From Blasia pusilla (lineage: Eukaryota > Marchantiophyta > Marchantiopsida > Blasiales), in the NCBI GenBank assembly GCA_050084515.1, contig CM114273.1, positions 19,530,001 to 19,594,000 of the forward strand: a stretch of DNA of 64,000 nucleotides, in the 5' to 3' direction. This document shows, one piece after another, positions 33,834 to 45,419 of this stretch (position 1 is its first letter; every line of letters begins with the position of its first letter). The notes below the pieces were generated by a model that did not search any database, was not told the origin of the DNA, and saw only the letters and a list, made by a program, of their open reading frames with translations. The position numbers and the translations under genes were made by a program.

Positions 33834-35708
33834 GTGGACGACACTCGGGTGCAGTGCACACAGCATTTCTCGGCACGGGGTCAAGGACTTCTTTTAGGGT
33901 TACAGATATGCAAGTACGTAAGGTGTGAAGGAGCGAGATTTGTTACGCATTGGTTTCCTCGCGCGACTAGAAGACAGTCGAGTAGAAAGGCCACAGGTAT
34001 TTATAATATAGGGGCAGAAATTGTAGCCAGGGCTGATTCCTTTATCCCTGGATTATGTTTTGTAACAATGTCTTTGATCCCTGTGCAACGCGGCGAACGT
34101 TTACTCTTTCACAGAGTATTGCACCAAAGTTCTGCGAATTCTACCTGTCAAATCTCTCACGCGCCACTTGCCAGTCGAGGTCAGATCTAAGGATCAATCA
34201 GTGTCTCCCGAGAACGGACCCGGGAGATGAATTAGTAAATTTCGAGTTTTGAAGCGACAGTTTGTTCTCAAACGAACTTAAATTGGCCGTGTGTCTTCAA
34301 GACCGAAGGGTTGGTGATGGTCATGTTAATTATCGGCGAATCTCTCGAAATTGTCGAGTGAGTTCGGACGCAAGAAAAGCAATAGAAAGGAAGTAATTTT
34401 GTCGCGGGATTTGCCCTAGGATTGTACTTCACAGTCGCTTGTCCTGTCCCACAAATTTTTTTCTGAGTCGACTGTTGTTCACATTCGTGATGAACTTGCA
34501 GAAGAGGCAAGAGTTGCGGACACAGCATTACATGACTTACTCGTCACTCTTGTTTACACTAGGGATTTGAAGCTGCTCTTTACCACTTAAAACACTGGGA
34601 TGGCTTACTGCAAGTCGATTGTCCACATTGCTTTTCGCATGCAAATTTCTGTCGCTTTGAAGCTTTATTTGAAAGAATTCTGTTCCGTCGCTTGCGCAAG
34701 GACGAAAGCGTGTTGACTCCACTTCCATCCCTAACGATGTTTCGCTTACATTTTCAGCTCACGCATTACTTCCGCTTCGCCAAGGCTTCGATCCTTAACG
34801 TCTTGGATTCCTATTGTGCAACTTTGAGTCGTGGTTGCGCGCGATCCCACAAGCTGGTCAAGGAATCATGTCTCCTCCGCAGGTGAATCGTACACTTACC
34901 AGGCCTGTCGTCGCGTTCCCATTCAGGGACCATTTGTATTTATTCGCGCTCCTTTCGTCTGCCTCTATGACGTTTTTCAATAAATCTACGAACTTTTATG
35001 AGTTTCCGATTATCTTAATGCTAACAAATGGGAGACACTGCCTCGCCGACTGGCATCTTAACACACGGCGATTGGCCCGACTCCACTCAGGAATCACTGC
35101 AGTTCCTAGATCTCCGTGTAAGAAGAAATGGCACGTTCTTATGAACAGGAGAGCGAAGAGAAATCAATTGGTGCTTGTCGCCATTTGTGACCATATACTT
35201 TATTTAGTCTTGTTTGGATGTTTGCGTAAGAAGTCAACAGGGAAAGGGAGAGGACTCACACTAGAGCGAATGCTCAGTGCTCACAATACACAGCGTGGGA
35301 CGGGAAATTTCATGTCATCAAAGTCGAAACTCTTCAGAACACCGACTCTTGTTGGAACCATTGAAAGTCGGAACTCGCCACTCAGACGAATCAAGTGCAT
35401 GGATCGTGGTGGTACCATCTTTGCATCTTCAACTCAGGTGGAAGTTCTTTCAGGCTTGCGAAAAGTGGTGCCATCGTGATCGTCCGGAGTGCGTTGTTAT
35501 CATCCTTACCCTCGTTCAGGTAGCCGGTAAAAAACTGGCAGGATATAGGGGGTTTCCTTATACAAAGTATCTGAAATCCGGTTCGAAAGATGGTTTTACC
35601 GTTCCCGGCTATCAAATACCGGCAACGTACACGTTCCCGGACCTGTTTAAGGTTTACTTTCAAGAGGGAAAAGCCCCACTTTTTCGTTGGCTTCTCGATC
35701 TGTTGTGA
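33834..35708 (+). other. unassigned plus-strand frames
   Basis: Base composition and CG content resemble coding DNA more than the surrounding transposons. The longest frames are 34814-35479 (221 codons, with GRGLTLERMLSAHNTQRGTG) and 35277-35708 (143 codons, overlapping it in another frame). Neither shows a domain I know. They may be exons and introns of one gene starting at 33383, or a captured fragment. Confidence 0.25.
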
Positions 35709-35881
35709 GCAAACTCACATATCTTCGTTATGCTATCCACAAATCCTAATTTTGCAGTGACTCCACTATATTAAAAGTGCAAAGTACGCAAATGAGAGGA
35801 CAAGAAAAGCCAAGGAACTTGACTGATTTGTCGGCTTGCTCTCACTAGAAGCCATGTAAGGCGCTTTGTCCCCTTAACCAT

Positions 35882-35919
35882 CCTTGAAGGCTTCATTTGG
35901 CCCAATCAAGCCTTCAAGG
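35882..35919. repeat. perfect 12-bp inverted repeat
   Basis: CCTTGAAGGCTT at 35882-35893 and AAGCCTTCAAGG at 35908-35919 pair exactly across a 14-base loop. It sits just after the unassigned frames. Termination, a transposon end or chance are all possible. Confidence 0.85.
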
Positions 35920-36057
35920 CCCAAGTGGTCCCACCGGAACACAAGGATAGAGATATAGTTCCTTGGAGATGTTACGTATATCTCGCCTTCACTCTTCGAC
36001 TTAGATCCTCCACGCCGGTTATGAGGAAATCACATCCCGAAATGCGTTGAGTTCTCC

Positions 36058-36122
36058 ATCTTCAAGCATGTCCCCCATTTGTTTTGTTTCTTCAAGCGTG
36101 TCCCTCGTTTGTTTTGTTTCTT
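36058..36122 (+). repeat. 30-bp tandem duplication
   Basis: Two adjacent copies of about 31 bp read CTTCAAGCATGTCCCCCATT and onward, then TTCAAGCGTGTCCCTCGTTT and onward, both ending TTGTTTTGTTTCTT. It is a recent slippage product. Confidence 0.85.
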
Positions 36123-36885
36123 TCGGGGCAACTCCACTATCGTATTTTGGACTTATTTGCTTCAAAAATCCACCGGTACTTATTTCCCGGGAGGTGTGCG
36201 GAATCCGTCTTAGAGTCGAGTGCCATGGATCGGAGGTCGCCATTTTTTGCACCAAAACTTTTGGGCGCATAAAATGACGACCCTAAGAAATACATATCTT
36301 ATAGTTATTACGAGCAACCGATTTTTTTAATTATTAATCGAAAAATAATCGGGGCACAGAAATGAGTTCGTGGTGACCTCTACAACCGTCCATGGGACCT
36401 GGATCTTCACATGGTCGAGACCTGAGTGCCCTTGAGATCTGGCCCTAAATGTCTTTAGTTATCGGGGAGGGGGAGGGAATTCCCACCGCTTTAAGAGCCA
36501 TTACACTGTTTTTTTTTCATTTGTTGCACAATTGTCACATAGATAAATCTCACTACAACAATATTCCCATGTTGAATCTTGAACAAGGTAGCGTTTCCGG
36601 ATATTTAAGTATTATGGGGAAAACTTGTGAGAGCAGCTCCACTTCTCTACCCAAAATGAGGTGGAATGAGCAAAATTGATCCCGTCTCACTACAAGTTGA
36701 AAAGCAAAATAAGGAAGAGGACAAAACAAAAAGAGACGAATCCATCACTAATCACAAACCTAGTTGCCCTTCGTTGCTCTTTGCATGCACCTCATGCTAG
36801 AAGTCCTGAAATACGCGTCACGCTTCAATGGTAAGTGTCTACTTGCACGTTTCTCCTATACTACATTTATATGAACGTGCCATGG

Positions 36886-37400
36886 CGTGGGGGATGTGGT
36901 TCGCAATTTGTTGGCTCTCTTCCTAAATTTTTGGAGGCACACCATATATAGTTGGCCACTCGCAAGCTCGCTTGTTAAGGTCTTGGAGGCACGCCATATG
37001 TAGCTAGCCATATGCAAGCTCTCTTCCTAAATTTTTAGAGGCTCGCCATGTGTACGTGGAAATTTGCAAGCTCCTTCCGAGAGAAAAAAACGTATTCTCT
37101 GAGTCATAAGTTTTGCTGGCGCTCCATATGTAGTTGGCGATTTGTTGGCTCTCTTCCTAAGTTTTTAGAGACGTTCCATATTTAGTTGGAAATTTGCAGG
37201 CTCTCTTCCTAAGTTTCTGGAGGTACGCCATATATAGTTAGCAATTGGCAAGCTCTGTTCCCAACTCTTTAGAGTCACGCCATATGTAGTTGGAAATGAG
37301 CTAACTCTTTCCCTAAGTCTTTTAGGGCGCGCCACATGTAGTGGGCGATTTGTAGGCAGTCTTCCTAAGTTTTTAGAGGCACGTGATATGTGATTGTGCG
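36886..37400. repeat. 52-bp minisatellite, about 9-10 units
   Basis: A tandem array has a 52-bp unit with the core GGCACGCCATATGTAGTTGG, then CAATTTGCAAGCTCTCTTCC and TAAGTTTTTAGA. Unit starts can be placed at about 36936, 36988, 37040, 37118, 37170, 37222, 37274, 37326 and 37378, with a partial unit before. The fourth unit carries an insertion of about 26 bp with an AAAAAAA run. Sequence differences among units are moderate, so the array is old. Frames on the minus strand (37165-37410) are translations of the array, not a gene. Confidence 0.9.
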
Positions 37401-38279
37401 GGGCTAACACTGAGTGTAGATAGTCTAAACAAACTGGTATTATTATGACCCTATAATAAAAATGATCTCTCCAAATCCGATGGGATTGACGGGGTTTAGG
37501 GGGCGGCTCAAACTGTGCCGTTTCGAGGGAGGGGAATTTGAGAGTTAGTTATTATACTAGTGTGAAGGATACATTGATAGGTTTGAAAAAAAAACAACGA
37601 TTGTATGTAGAGGCCGTAAAAACTAAAATTTAAGATTTAAGAGAATGGTCCTAACCTCAACATGGTACCTCTCAAACTTACCGTGAAGTTAGGGCTTGGA
37701 GCCATCCTAATGTCATGTCCCCTCCAAACATCTTACCTTTCTTCGTAAGATAGTGTTACACATCATAGTCTATACTATAAAAATCATGAAGCGAAAATGA
37801 AAATTCACACATATTAAAGACTTTTGAAAGAAGAAAAGACTAGATAGTAGAACTCATAAAAAAATTCCAAAATCCAACCCCATGCATTGCAAGGATGGGC
37901 TATGTAATAATATATTACTAGTCACAAAATTGATTTTTTACATTCATATTTTTATTTGAACATTTTTATATAATTTTCTTAAATATGGAAATAATAATAA
38001 TAAACTCACTCTTCAATTGAATTTAAATAATATCCCACTCCCTGAAGTAATTGCATCTTTCCATGCAGATTTAAATAATACCTAATCCTCCCCCTCCACT
38101 CCTCCCACCAAAATAACACAAATTAGTTAAATTATGAGTTAATTTTAACTAATCAATTTTTCCCTCTTCTGTTTATTTTTCTTTTCCAAAATATCAAATG
38201 TGAATTATAAAAATTTGATTGCTATTTTGTCTTACTATCTCATTATTATGTCTTGTCGTGCATAAAGGATGGCCAATTA
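37401..38279. other. AT-rich, no gene recognised
   Basis: Strongly AT-rich from about 37740 to 38220, with AATAATAATAATAA and similar runs. No motif, repeat end or gene was supported. Confidence 0.5.
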
Positions 38280-38511
38280 TCTACACTATTATCAGGGGAG
38301 TGGTTTTCAAACGGCGACACCGGAGAGTTCACCACGTGTCTTTTGATTTCAGAATCTACGACGTGTGGCATGGGCATTCAGGAAGGGGGGCATTCAAGTA
38401 GCGGAACATGGTGTTCAAGTTTAGGGCCATGGAATGGACCAGGAACGGGGCGTTTAGGGTCAGGGACCATGGAGTGGACCGTGCAATGCACGGTCACGTC
38501 ACGGGTCCTAA
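38280..38511 (+). mobile_element. mini-Helitron candidate, 232 bp
   Basis: The 5' end is A|TCTACACTATTATCAGGGGA, close to the plant Helitron start (TCTATACTATTAAAAGGGG type). The 3' end has a 19-base hairpin, GACCGTGCAATGCACGGTC (38477-38495), about 12 bases before CTAA|T. An A before the 5' TC and a T after the 3' CTRR fit insertion between A and T without target duplication. No gene is inside. The 3' limit is less certain than the 5' limit, since TTAG|T at 38515 is also possible. Confidence 0.65.
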
Positions 38512-38810
38512 TTAGTAATATAAATAGAAGATAAAGAGATGGACTTGTCAAGCATGAAACAACATAAATGCTTATGGTAAATGACCTAGTAACCTACACA
38601 CCTACGAGCATTCATAAATTTTTCTCTCCATCTTACCTTTCCACTTGTCCTTCATCTATACGATAATTTTAGGAGCAATTCTGAATTGACGATAGCTTCA
38701 AAGTTAGATACGTGTCTTTTTATTTAAGAACCTATGACACATGGTACTTTTTCTTTACTAATCGAGCACATATACATGCATAATGATAGGATCAGACGCA
38801 TATATATATA

Positions 38811-41359
38811 CTAGTAAGAATGCCCGTGCAATGCACGGGCCCAAATTAGCAAGGATAAAAGATGGTTACGGTGCATAGTTTGGACGGAGGTCTGGTTATA
38901 GAGATAGATGGCGATGCACGGCATACCTACATATTCAAGACGTATGGTGCGGACAATGAACTTGCCCTAAAACACACACCCACAGGGAGCAGATGTCGGG
39001 TACTAAATAGGCTATTTGGGAAGCTTCATGGCCAGATATTCCAAGTTGCGTTGGAGACGTAACCTTGCGAAGTGATACTCCACATGCCTTGTTGTTTTCG
39101 GCCCAAAATTCCGATTCATAACAATGACCTATTCAATAAAATTGTGTTTATCCACATTCTAATCACACAACAAGAACCTCTTGATTTTTCGGATGAAACA
39201 GGACCCTCTGTTGTATAACATATGCCATGAAGACGTCAATTTAGATTAATCACCATAAATATCTGCCTTCGTATTGCGCTTTGAAGCTCACAATGGCCAT
39301 GAAATTTTGTGGTGTGAGAGAATTCCTGATTGTAAAATTTCAGACTCGAAAATGATCCCTGAATCGCTCTGGTCGCTCTCATTTGCCGATCCCAAAACGA
39401 ATGAACTTTAGGAATCTCCTCTTTCATAATCAAGGTCTATCAGTGTTGATCTCTTTCGAGTGACACTCATGTCGGCGTTAGCTACCGTGACACATTGACA
39501 TTTCCAAAGCAATCTTCTTCTTGAAAACCTATCACGTGAAAATCCGATCATCTCAGCTCAGCTTATGCTAAATTCCCTTCACATGAACAAAGGTTGAGAG
39601 AGAAGATCCTCCCTCTCTGTAGGACTACCCTTCATGAGAAGATCCTCACGCTGCCATAGCCAAGAGCAATTTTCTTCCTGGAGAGCTATCTGTTGATCTG
39701 GCTCAATAGGTACTATTTCCGTTAATGGAGTGCTTTTCCTCTTGACGAAAATATCAGTGTGTCTGGTAATTTGTTGTCTATTACAGGTATCTGATTCTTG
39801 CTGCAGTGTTGCAAATGCATACGGCCTGAGTGTGCAACGAGTACAACATTACTCTTCAGTTTCCACAATGTCCTATTTCCACAACGGGATGTCTCGAGAC
39901 GTTTTGCATTTTGTTATTGATCGTTTTGAAGCGGTGGTTTTTGGTTGGACGGTTGATTGGGTCAATTCGTTAACACACATTACTTGTGGAGTTGACAATC
40001 TTATTAGTGGCTTTTGTTCGTGGATTTGAGAGTTATAGGGTCATTGCTTTGATACTTGCAAGACATGGAAGCCCAAAATCCTGGCAAGATACTCCCTCTC
40101 AATCCTGCCTAGACCAGATGATCGTCTTCTCCGCAGTCTCGTAGAGCAAGTTTCAATTCTTAAAATCCGTAAGCTTTCCAAAGGTCGGGCGGAAAGTATC
40201 CCTCACGCCGAAGATCCCAAATCCATCTCTCATAGCCATCATCGGACCCACATGCCTTCAATCGGCGCCATCGCGCCCCTCTTGGGAGCCCCACATTGTA
40301 ATCCTCATGTTTCACGTTCGGGATTGAGAGAAGCGTGCAGCGATTTTTCGTTATGTTGATTCTTTGTTGCAATTGTAGGAAGCATGCACACAACACATCT
40401 GAATACAACCAGGGTCGGGAATCCAGCGTGCGGATCTCTCGATTCCAAACCTGACTCGTTCCGAATGCTATGCGTGATTGACTCGCATAGCATTCAATTA
40501 ACCTGACTCGTGCTAATCTGGTGCAAAGCGCACATAGCCAGAATATTAGAGTACTTATTTCACGCCAGTAAAAGCGGTTCACTCAATTTTTTGCTCAATC
40601 ACAGATGGCACACATTTGATCTGAGTAGCACATAGCTCGTAGGAATTGTGGTTCTAGATATTTCCTCACTTCAGCTGGCGGAAATTTTCTCTGCAGCAGC
40701 TCCCTCATGCTCCAAACTTAGCTCGATTGCAGCGCCTCCACACGCTCCACTTCACTTGCTCCACTGTCAAAATAGTAGCCGATACAGACCCATCTCTCCC
40801 TTCTTGACTCTTAAGCCTTTTATCGACTCTAAAGAATGATCAAAGACTACCAGGTGTATGGCTCCCTCTGGAAGATGCGATTTAGCACATAGAGGTATCA
40901 AATCAAATCAAATCGACCACAAACATTCAACCAATGGAATCGGGGCACAAGTCAGAAAATAAACCGTATGGGATAGAGTCCCCATAAAATAGCTAGATTT
41001 TAAGAAAGGCTTCACTTCTTATAGAGAATTCATTTACGGGCCACATGGCCACTTGGCCCGTAATACGGCTGGCCACTTCAAAGAGTTTCCTCTTTTATTT
41101 CTGAACTGACAAGTGCCTCATTAAAATCCCAAAAAAACTTGACTCATTCAAAAATAAGCCGGTGGAAAACTTTCACATAGAAGTCCTAGGTTCAAATAGA
41201 AGTCCACGGAAGATTTCTCGTAGATTTGATTTTGATTTTTTTTGAACTTTTTCTGCTAAGCTACCATTATAGATGATTATTTATGGAGGGCTTCACTTTT
41301 TTGCGAAATTTTTTTTTCCAAAAGAGTAACCCCCCTTCCTCACATCATTATAGTATAGA
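38811..41359 (-). mobile_element. non-autonomous Helitron, 2.55 kb
   Basis: On the minus strand the element starts at 41359 with A|TCTATACTATAATGATG, a close fit to plant Helitron 5' ends. It ends at 38811 with CTAG|T. Just inside the 3' end is the hairpin GCCCGTGCATTGCACGGGC (38822-38840), 7 bases from CTAG. Both sides are (AT)n DNA: left TATATATATA, right TATATATATG, so it went into an AT repeat as Helitrons prefer. I see no Rep/helicase gene, so it is non-autonomous. A second hairpin with 10-bp arms (TTACGGGCCA at 41034 and TGGCCCGTAA at 41054) lies near the 5' end. Confidence 0.8.
40160..40582 (-). pseudogene. possible captured gene fragment inside the Helitron
   Basis: A 140-codon frame on the same strand as the Helitron ends with HEDYNVGLPRGARWRRLKAC, GSDDGYERWIWDLRREGYFP and PDLWKAYGF. 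The text looks like real protein rather than random translation (Trp, Gly and Arg-rich, with no simple repeats). Helitrons often carry host gene pieces. I cannot name the donor. Confidence 0.35.
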
Positions 41360-41769
41360 TATATATATGTATAGGACCGTACATGGCATGGTCCCTAGTG
41401 AAGGCCGTTAGGAACTGTGCCATGCATGGACCCCATTTAAGGTGACTAAAAATATTTTTGCCCAAATTCAAATGACATGTCTATATTAGAATATAAATTT
41501 ACCCCACTAAGACCACATGTCATGTTTTTCCCGTGATAAAAATAACGTCTGAATAGAAAGACGTCAAAAATTTACAACTACATCCATCTTTCTCAAGAAT
41601 CCTTAGTCAACATCGTCCATGCGAACCCATGAAAATCGAGAATATTTAATCCATGCTTGATTTGAAATTTTTTTTGATGAGGCCGATTGTGACCTTCACG
41701 TATTCAACTGTTTAACTATTTTTCTATATTCCTGATGAATTTTCCTTCAATTTTTTATCGAGATCGATT
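41360..41769. other. AT-rich spacer
   Basis: There is no gene. A GGACC...GGTCC-type inverted repeat followed by CTAG|T lies at 41373-41396; it might be another Helitron end but the stem is imperfect. Confidence 0.35.
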
Positions 41770-42195
41770 CTAGCGGAGGAGTCCGCTTTTCGCAATGGAA
41801 GCACGCGTGAAAGTCGAATGCCCGCCTTTCCGCCATCACGACGGCCCCACCACTTGCGGCCTCAGAGCGGGAGCCTCGGGATTGCGGTAGCTTGAATCGC
41901 TATACGACACACCCGTCGACGGGCGACGCCGGGCTTCTCGGGCTGCGATTTCACGGCTTTCCGAGTCTCTCTCTCTCTTCTCTCCATCTGTGTGCTCATT
42001 GCTCCCTCGGTCGCCCCCACGAGTCTTCCGAGACGCTCTGGAGGTTTCGTCTCTTTAATTAAGCGGCGGATGACTTTCACGGACTGCAGGTTTGTCGTTG
42101 CGCGACCGTCTTTCCCGGAGAAGATCATGACGACCGATGCTTTTCGTGATTCCCTCCGGCGCCAAATCTTCACAGTGTTTAGTCTTAAGTATTAG
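41770..42195. other. GC-rich island of unknown origin
   Basis: This block of about 420 bp is clearly richer in G, C and CG dinucleotides than its AT-rich flanks. Frames include 41992-42195 on the plus strand (67 codons) and 41862-42173 on the minus strand (103 codons, very basic). Neither has a known domain. The block ends abruptly on both sides, which suggests a promoter or first exon fragment carried by an element, or an isolated exon. Confidence 0.35.
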
Positions 42196-43439
42196 ACAAT
42201 AAGAGAGCGTAAACCAAGTATGCGGCCATTAATGCTTTAGTAGGGAGGGAAATCGGGAGGAAAACATATTATATTAGTTTATATCATTGTTAGTGAGTGT
42301 TTTTTTTAAATAAGAAATTGGCATTTCTAATTAATAAGATTGTTCATTTCATGAGTTGATACAATTGTTCATTTCATGAGTCAATAGAATTGTTCGAAGT
42401 TGATTTATAATGAGACATTTTGAAAGTTAAATTTGGAAAGTAATTTAAAATCGGGTTTAAATTGTGTGTTCTAAATCCTTTCGTCACGCGGGCCTACATT
42501 AGTACTCATAGAATTGCTTTGGAGGAAAGGTGAAACTTGTGCTCAAATGATGAAGGTGTCGAATAGGAGGAAGCGGTATTTCAATACTTAAGTGATGCAA
42601 TTGTGGTAGAAACCATGTAGAACTTAAGAGCTTCTCGTAAAGCAAGTCGCAATGGTATGATAATCACAAGCGAGATCATATTGTTGTAGCAATATAATTG
42701 CTATATAGAGTGCAGGGATAATTGAGAAAGGGGAAAATGCCACAATAGAAAATTTAATTACATACGCACCATTTGTATGATGAAGCATTTTGATGTTGTT
42801 CAATTAAGCACTGCGAATTAAGTTTTAGAGTTCGAAGGAAATACTAACGTTATATGCTAGATAAACAAAACTTGTAGGTGGGAAAAAAAAGGCAAAGAAG
42901 CTAGTGACATTTTTTGTGAAGTAACATACATCAAAGTATTACAATTTGACATCCTTGAATACACGTGTCGTTACATCTACAAAAAAAAATTTAATGCTGG
43001 ATTAGCCTCAAAGGACACACCACAAGTGCCCACAAATTTCATAAAGCTTTTGTTGGCAACCTTTAACCTGTTAGTCAAGTCCTTTATCTCATCTATATGA
43101 ATTTTTGAATCCTCATTCATAGAGGATGCAAGGTCATTTAGAAAATCGGCATTACGCTAAGACTCGTCCTACCTTAACGTGAGTGCGTCAATAATTGCAA
43201 GTGCAAGAACATACATATGAATGGGAACATATCCGCGCGCAATAATTTCTCTTGTGAGAATATACAGTGGTGGCTTATCATGTTGTGCAAACTTGAGAAC
43301 AAATGGCCTCTTTCTCTTATGCAAGGGGATGAGTGCACAAGTTGCCATGTGAGAAACTGGTATTGGTAGATGTCAATCCATGTGTGCAATAGAATTATCG
43401 GCGCCCTGCAAAATATGGAAGAGCAAAGTCTCAGTGAGG
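42196..43439. other. AT-rich, no gene recognised
   Basis: A near-perfect 28-bp tandem repeat occurs at about 42343-42400 (TTGTTCATTTCATGAGT, twice). Otherwise nothing supports a gene. Confidence 0.5.
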
Positions 43440-43722
43440 TGTCACGTTTTTAAGGATAGATCGACAAGATCTAGTAGAGCGCCTTTGAGGATAGTGGAGG
43501 ACAGCCTCAAGTCGAGGATGACTTGTTGAGGCTACAAGTAACGTGAGAGAGCAGGTTTCCGCTTTGTTTCGGCTCATTCGGAGCCATATAGAGAAACTTA
43601 TTAATCCGGATAAGTTACCATTTTGAGTATAGTTGCCTTTCCACTTTAGGAAGTAGCCCTTGATCTCCTACAATAGATCAAGAGCCAAGGATATGACTTG
43701 TGAGCATAGGTTACCGTGGAGA

Positions 43723-44022
43723 TGTGGAAAACAGCTAAACAAGCATAATAGGTGGAAAACAACTCTCACACTCACATACCACCATGGAGAATGAAATTTG
43801 CAATGAGAGAATGAGTTGAGGCTGGTCCCCTTCTCAATTATATAGGGTATGTTCAAGCAATCCTAACCCTAACCTTAACCATAGTCTCAAGTTAGACTAA
43901 CTGTTATTAACTAACCCTAGTTAAGATAATTGCGCTTAACTAACTAACCAAGATTAAGCTTCCCTACTTTGTATGAGTACCAAATATAGCGGTTCATGTG
44001 TCTCATGAGCTTGACTTCAATA
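43723..44022 (-). repeat. copia-1 3' LTR
   Basis: It is 300 bp and differs from the 5' LTR at scattered sites and by a roughly 12-bp gap near its start, so the insertion is not recent. It has internal TAACTAAC-type runs. Confidence 0.92.
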
Positions 44023-44123
44023 TTCCCCCTCAAGTTCATATTGATATGTCTAACGCCTAAATCATTTCTAAACATCTCAAAATTATCTCTAGACAATGCC
44101 TTTGTAAAGATGTCGGCAATTTG

Positions 44124-44471
44124 CTAATCTGTACCTATATACACAAGATCAATTTCTCCTACAAGCACTTTCTCTCTGATAAAATGATAGTGCACCTCAA
44201 CATGCTTTGTACGAGCATGAAACACAGGGTTATCAGCAAGCTTGATGCTACTAATATTATCTGCAAATATTACACTAGGTCCTAAATTACTAACATCAAT
44301 CTCAACAAGTAATCGATGAAGCCACACCACCTCACATGATGCATTGGTTGCTCCTTTGTACTCAACCTCTGTTAAAGATAAAGCAATTGTAGGTTGCTTC
44401 TTTGAAGCCCAACTTATAGTTGCGCTTCCCAAAGTAAATGAATAACCAGATGTTGAGTGTCGATCAGACAC
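44124..44471 (-). pseudogene. copia-1 RNase H
   Basis: A 115-codon frame contains SDRHSTSGYSFTLGSATISW, ASKKQPTIALSLTEVEY and TKHVEVHYHFIREKVLVGEI, standard copia RNase H phrases (D(R)(R/K)STSGY, W.S(K/R)KQ.(T/V).(A/S)LS(T/S).E(A/V)EY, K(H)I.(L/V).(Y/H)HF(I/V)RE). It is close to complete. It is the last domain before the 3' LTR. Confidence 0.9.
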
Positions 44472-44531
44472 GATTCTTGCCCAATCAACATCTGTGAATC
44501 CCTGTAATTGAAAACTTGGAGAAGGTTCAAA

Positions 44532-45377
44532 TTAAAGCCCAAATTGAATAGAGAATTTCACATACCGCATAATCCTTCTTATAGCATCAATGTGAGGTTT
44601 TCGAGGTGCTTGCATAAACTGGCTCACTAGGCCAACACCATAACTCAAATCTGGTTTGATTATAGTTAGATAGATCAAACTTCCAACCATGTGCCTGAAC
44701 ATATTAGAATCTGTAAGCAACTCTCCTTCATCCACTCTTAGCTTCACACTCTGGTCCAACGGTGTAGAGATTGGCTTACAAGCCGTCATACCATATTTTG
44801 AAAGCATATGAAAAGCATATTGTCATTGTAGTAACCACATGCTCTCTCCAACCTTGATAAACTCAATACCAAAGAAGTACTTGAGTTCTCCCAAATCCTT
44901 CATATCAAATTGTGCTTGTAACTTAAGCTTGACTTGTTGTACTGTTTCTTTAGTATTCCCAGTAATCAGGAGATCGTCAACATACAACACAATGAGAACC
45001 ATATGATCTTGTCCTCTCAAGACATATAACGAGGAGCCAGAATCACATACCCTAAAACCCAACTCTTTTAGGACATATGTAATCTTGCCATACCAAGCTC
45101 TTGGAGCTTGTTTGAGCCCGTAAAGAGCTTTCTTCAACCTGCATAGGCGAAATAGAAACTTGGGATGCTCATATCCAGATGGTTGAGTCATATGTACCTC
45201 CTCGTATAGATCTGTATTCAAGAAGGCATTCTTGACGTCCACGTGATGTAATCTTGACTTTTTACTTACTACAACTACAACCACTGTTCTCGTAGTCTCC
45301 ATCTTTGCAACAGGGCTAAATATTTCCTCATAATCGATATCATATTGTTGTGCATAGCCCTTAGCCACCAATCTCAC
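44532..45377 (-). pseudogene. copia-1 reverse transcriptase
   Basis: Two frames (44823-45377 and 44532-44807) are separated by a stop near 44822. They contain RLVAKGYAQQYDIDYEEIFS, PVAKMETTRTV, HHVDVKNAFLNTDLYEEVHM, LKKALYGLKQAPRAWY, VLYVDDLLITG with the catalytic YVDD intact, then ACKPISTPLDQSVKL and the RHMVGSLIYLT block. This is a canonical copia reverse transcriptase with one interrupting stop after GESMWLLQ. Confidence 0.95.
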
Positions 45378-45419
45378 TTTGTAGTTATTAATTCTACCAT
45401 CTTGATTGCGCTTGATTTT

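Noticed and set aside
33383-35708. HARBI1-like nuclease gene
   Set aside because: Only the basic plus hydrophobic start is reminiscent; no DDE_4 motif such as ERAFGRLK or SxHDSR was found downstream.
36886-37400. CRISPR-like array
   Set aside because: Units are contiguous 52-bp copies without unique spacers, and the DNA is plant nuclear.
37165-37410. 81-codon minus-strand frame with repeated text
   Set aside because: It is the 52-bp minisatellite translated; 52 is not a multiple of 3, so no protein repeat would persist across the array.
38811-38845. The GCCCGTGCAATGCACGGGC palindrome as a regulatory operator
   Set aside because: Its place 7 bases from CTAG and a matching TC end 2.5 kb away make a Helitron terminus the better reading.
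41373-41396. GGACC...GGTCC then CTAGT as another Helitron 3' end
   Set aside because: The stem is imperfect, it directly abuts CTAG, and no paired TC start was found.
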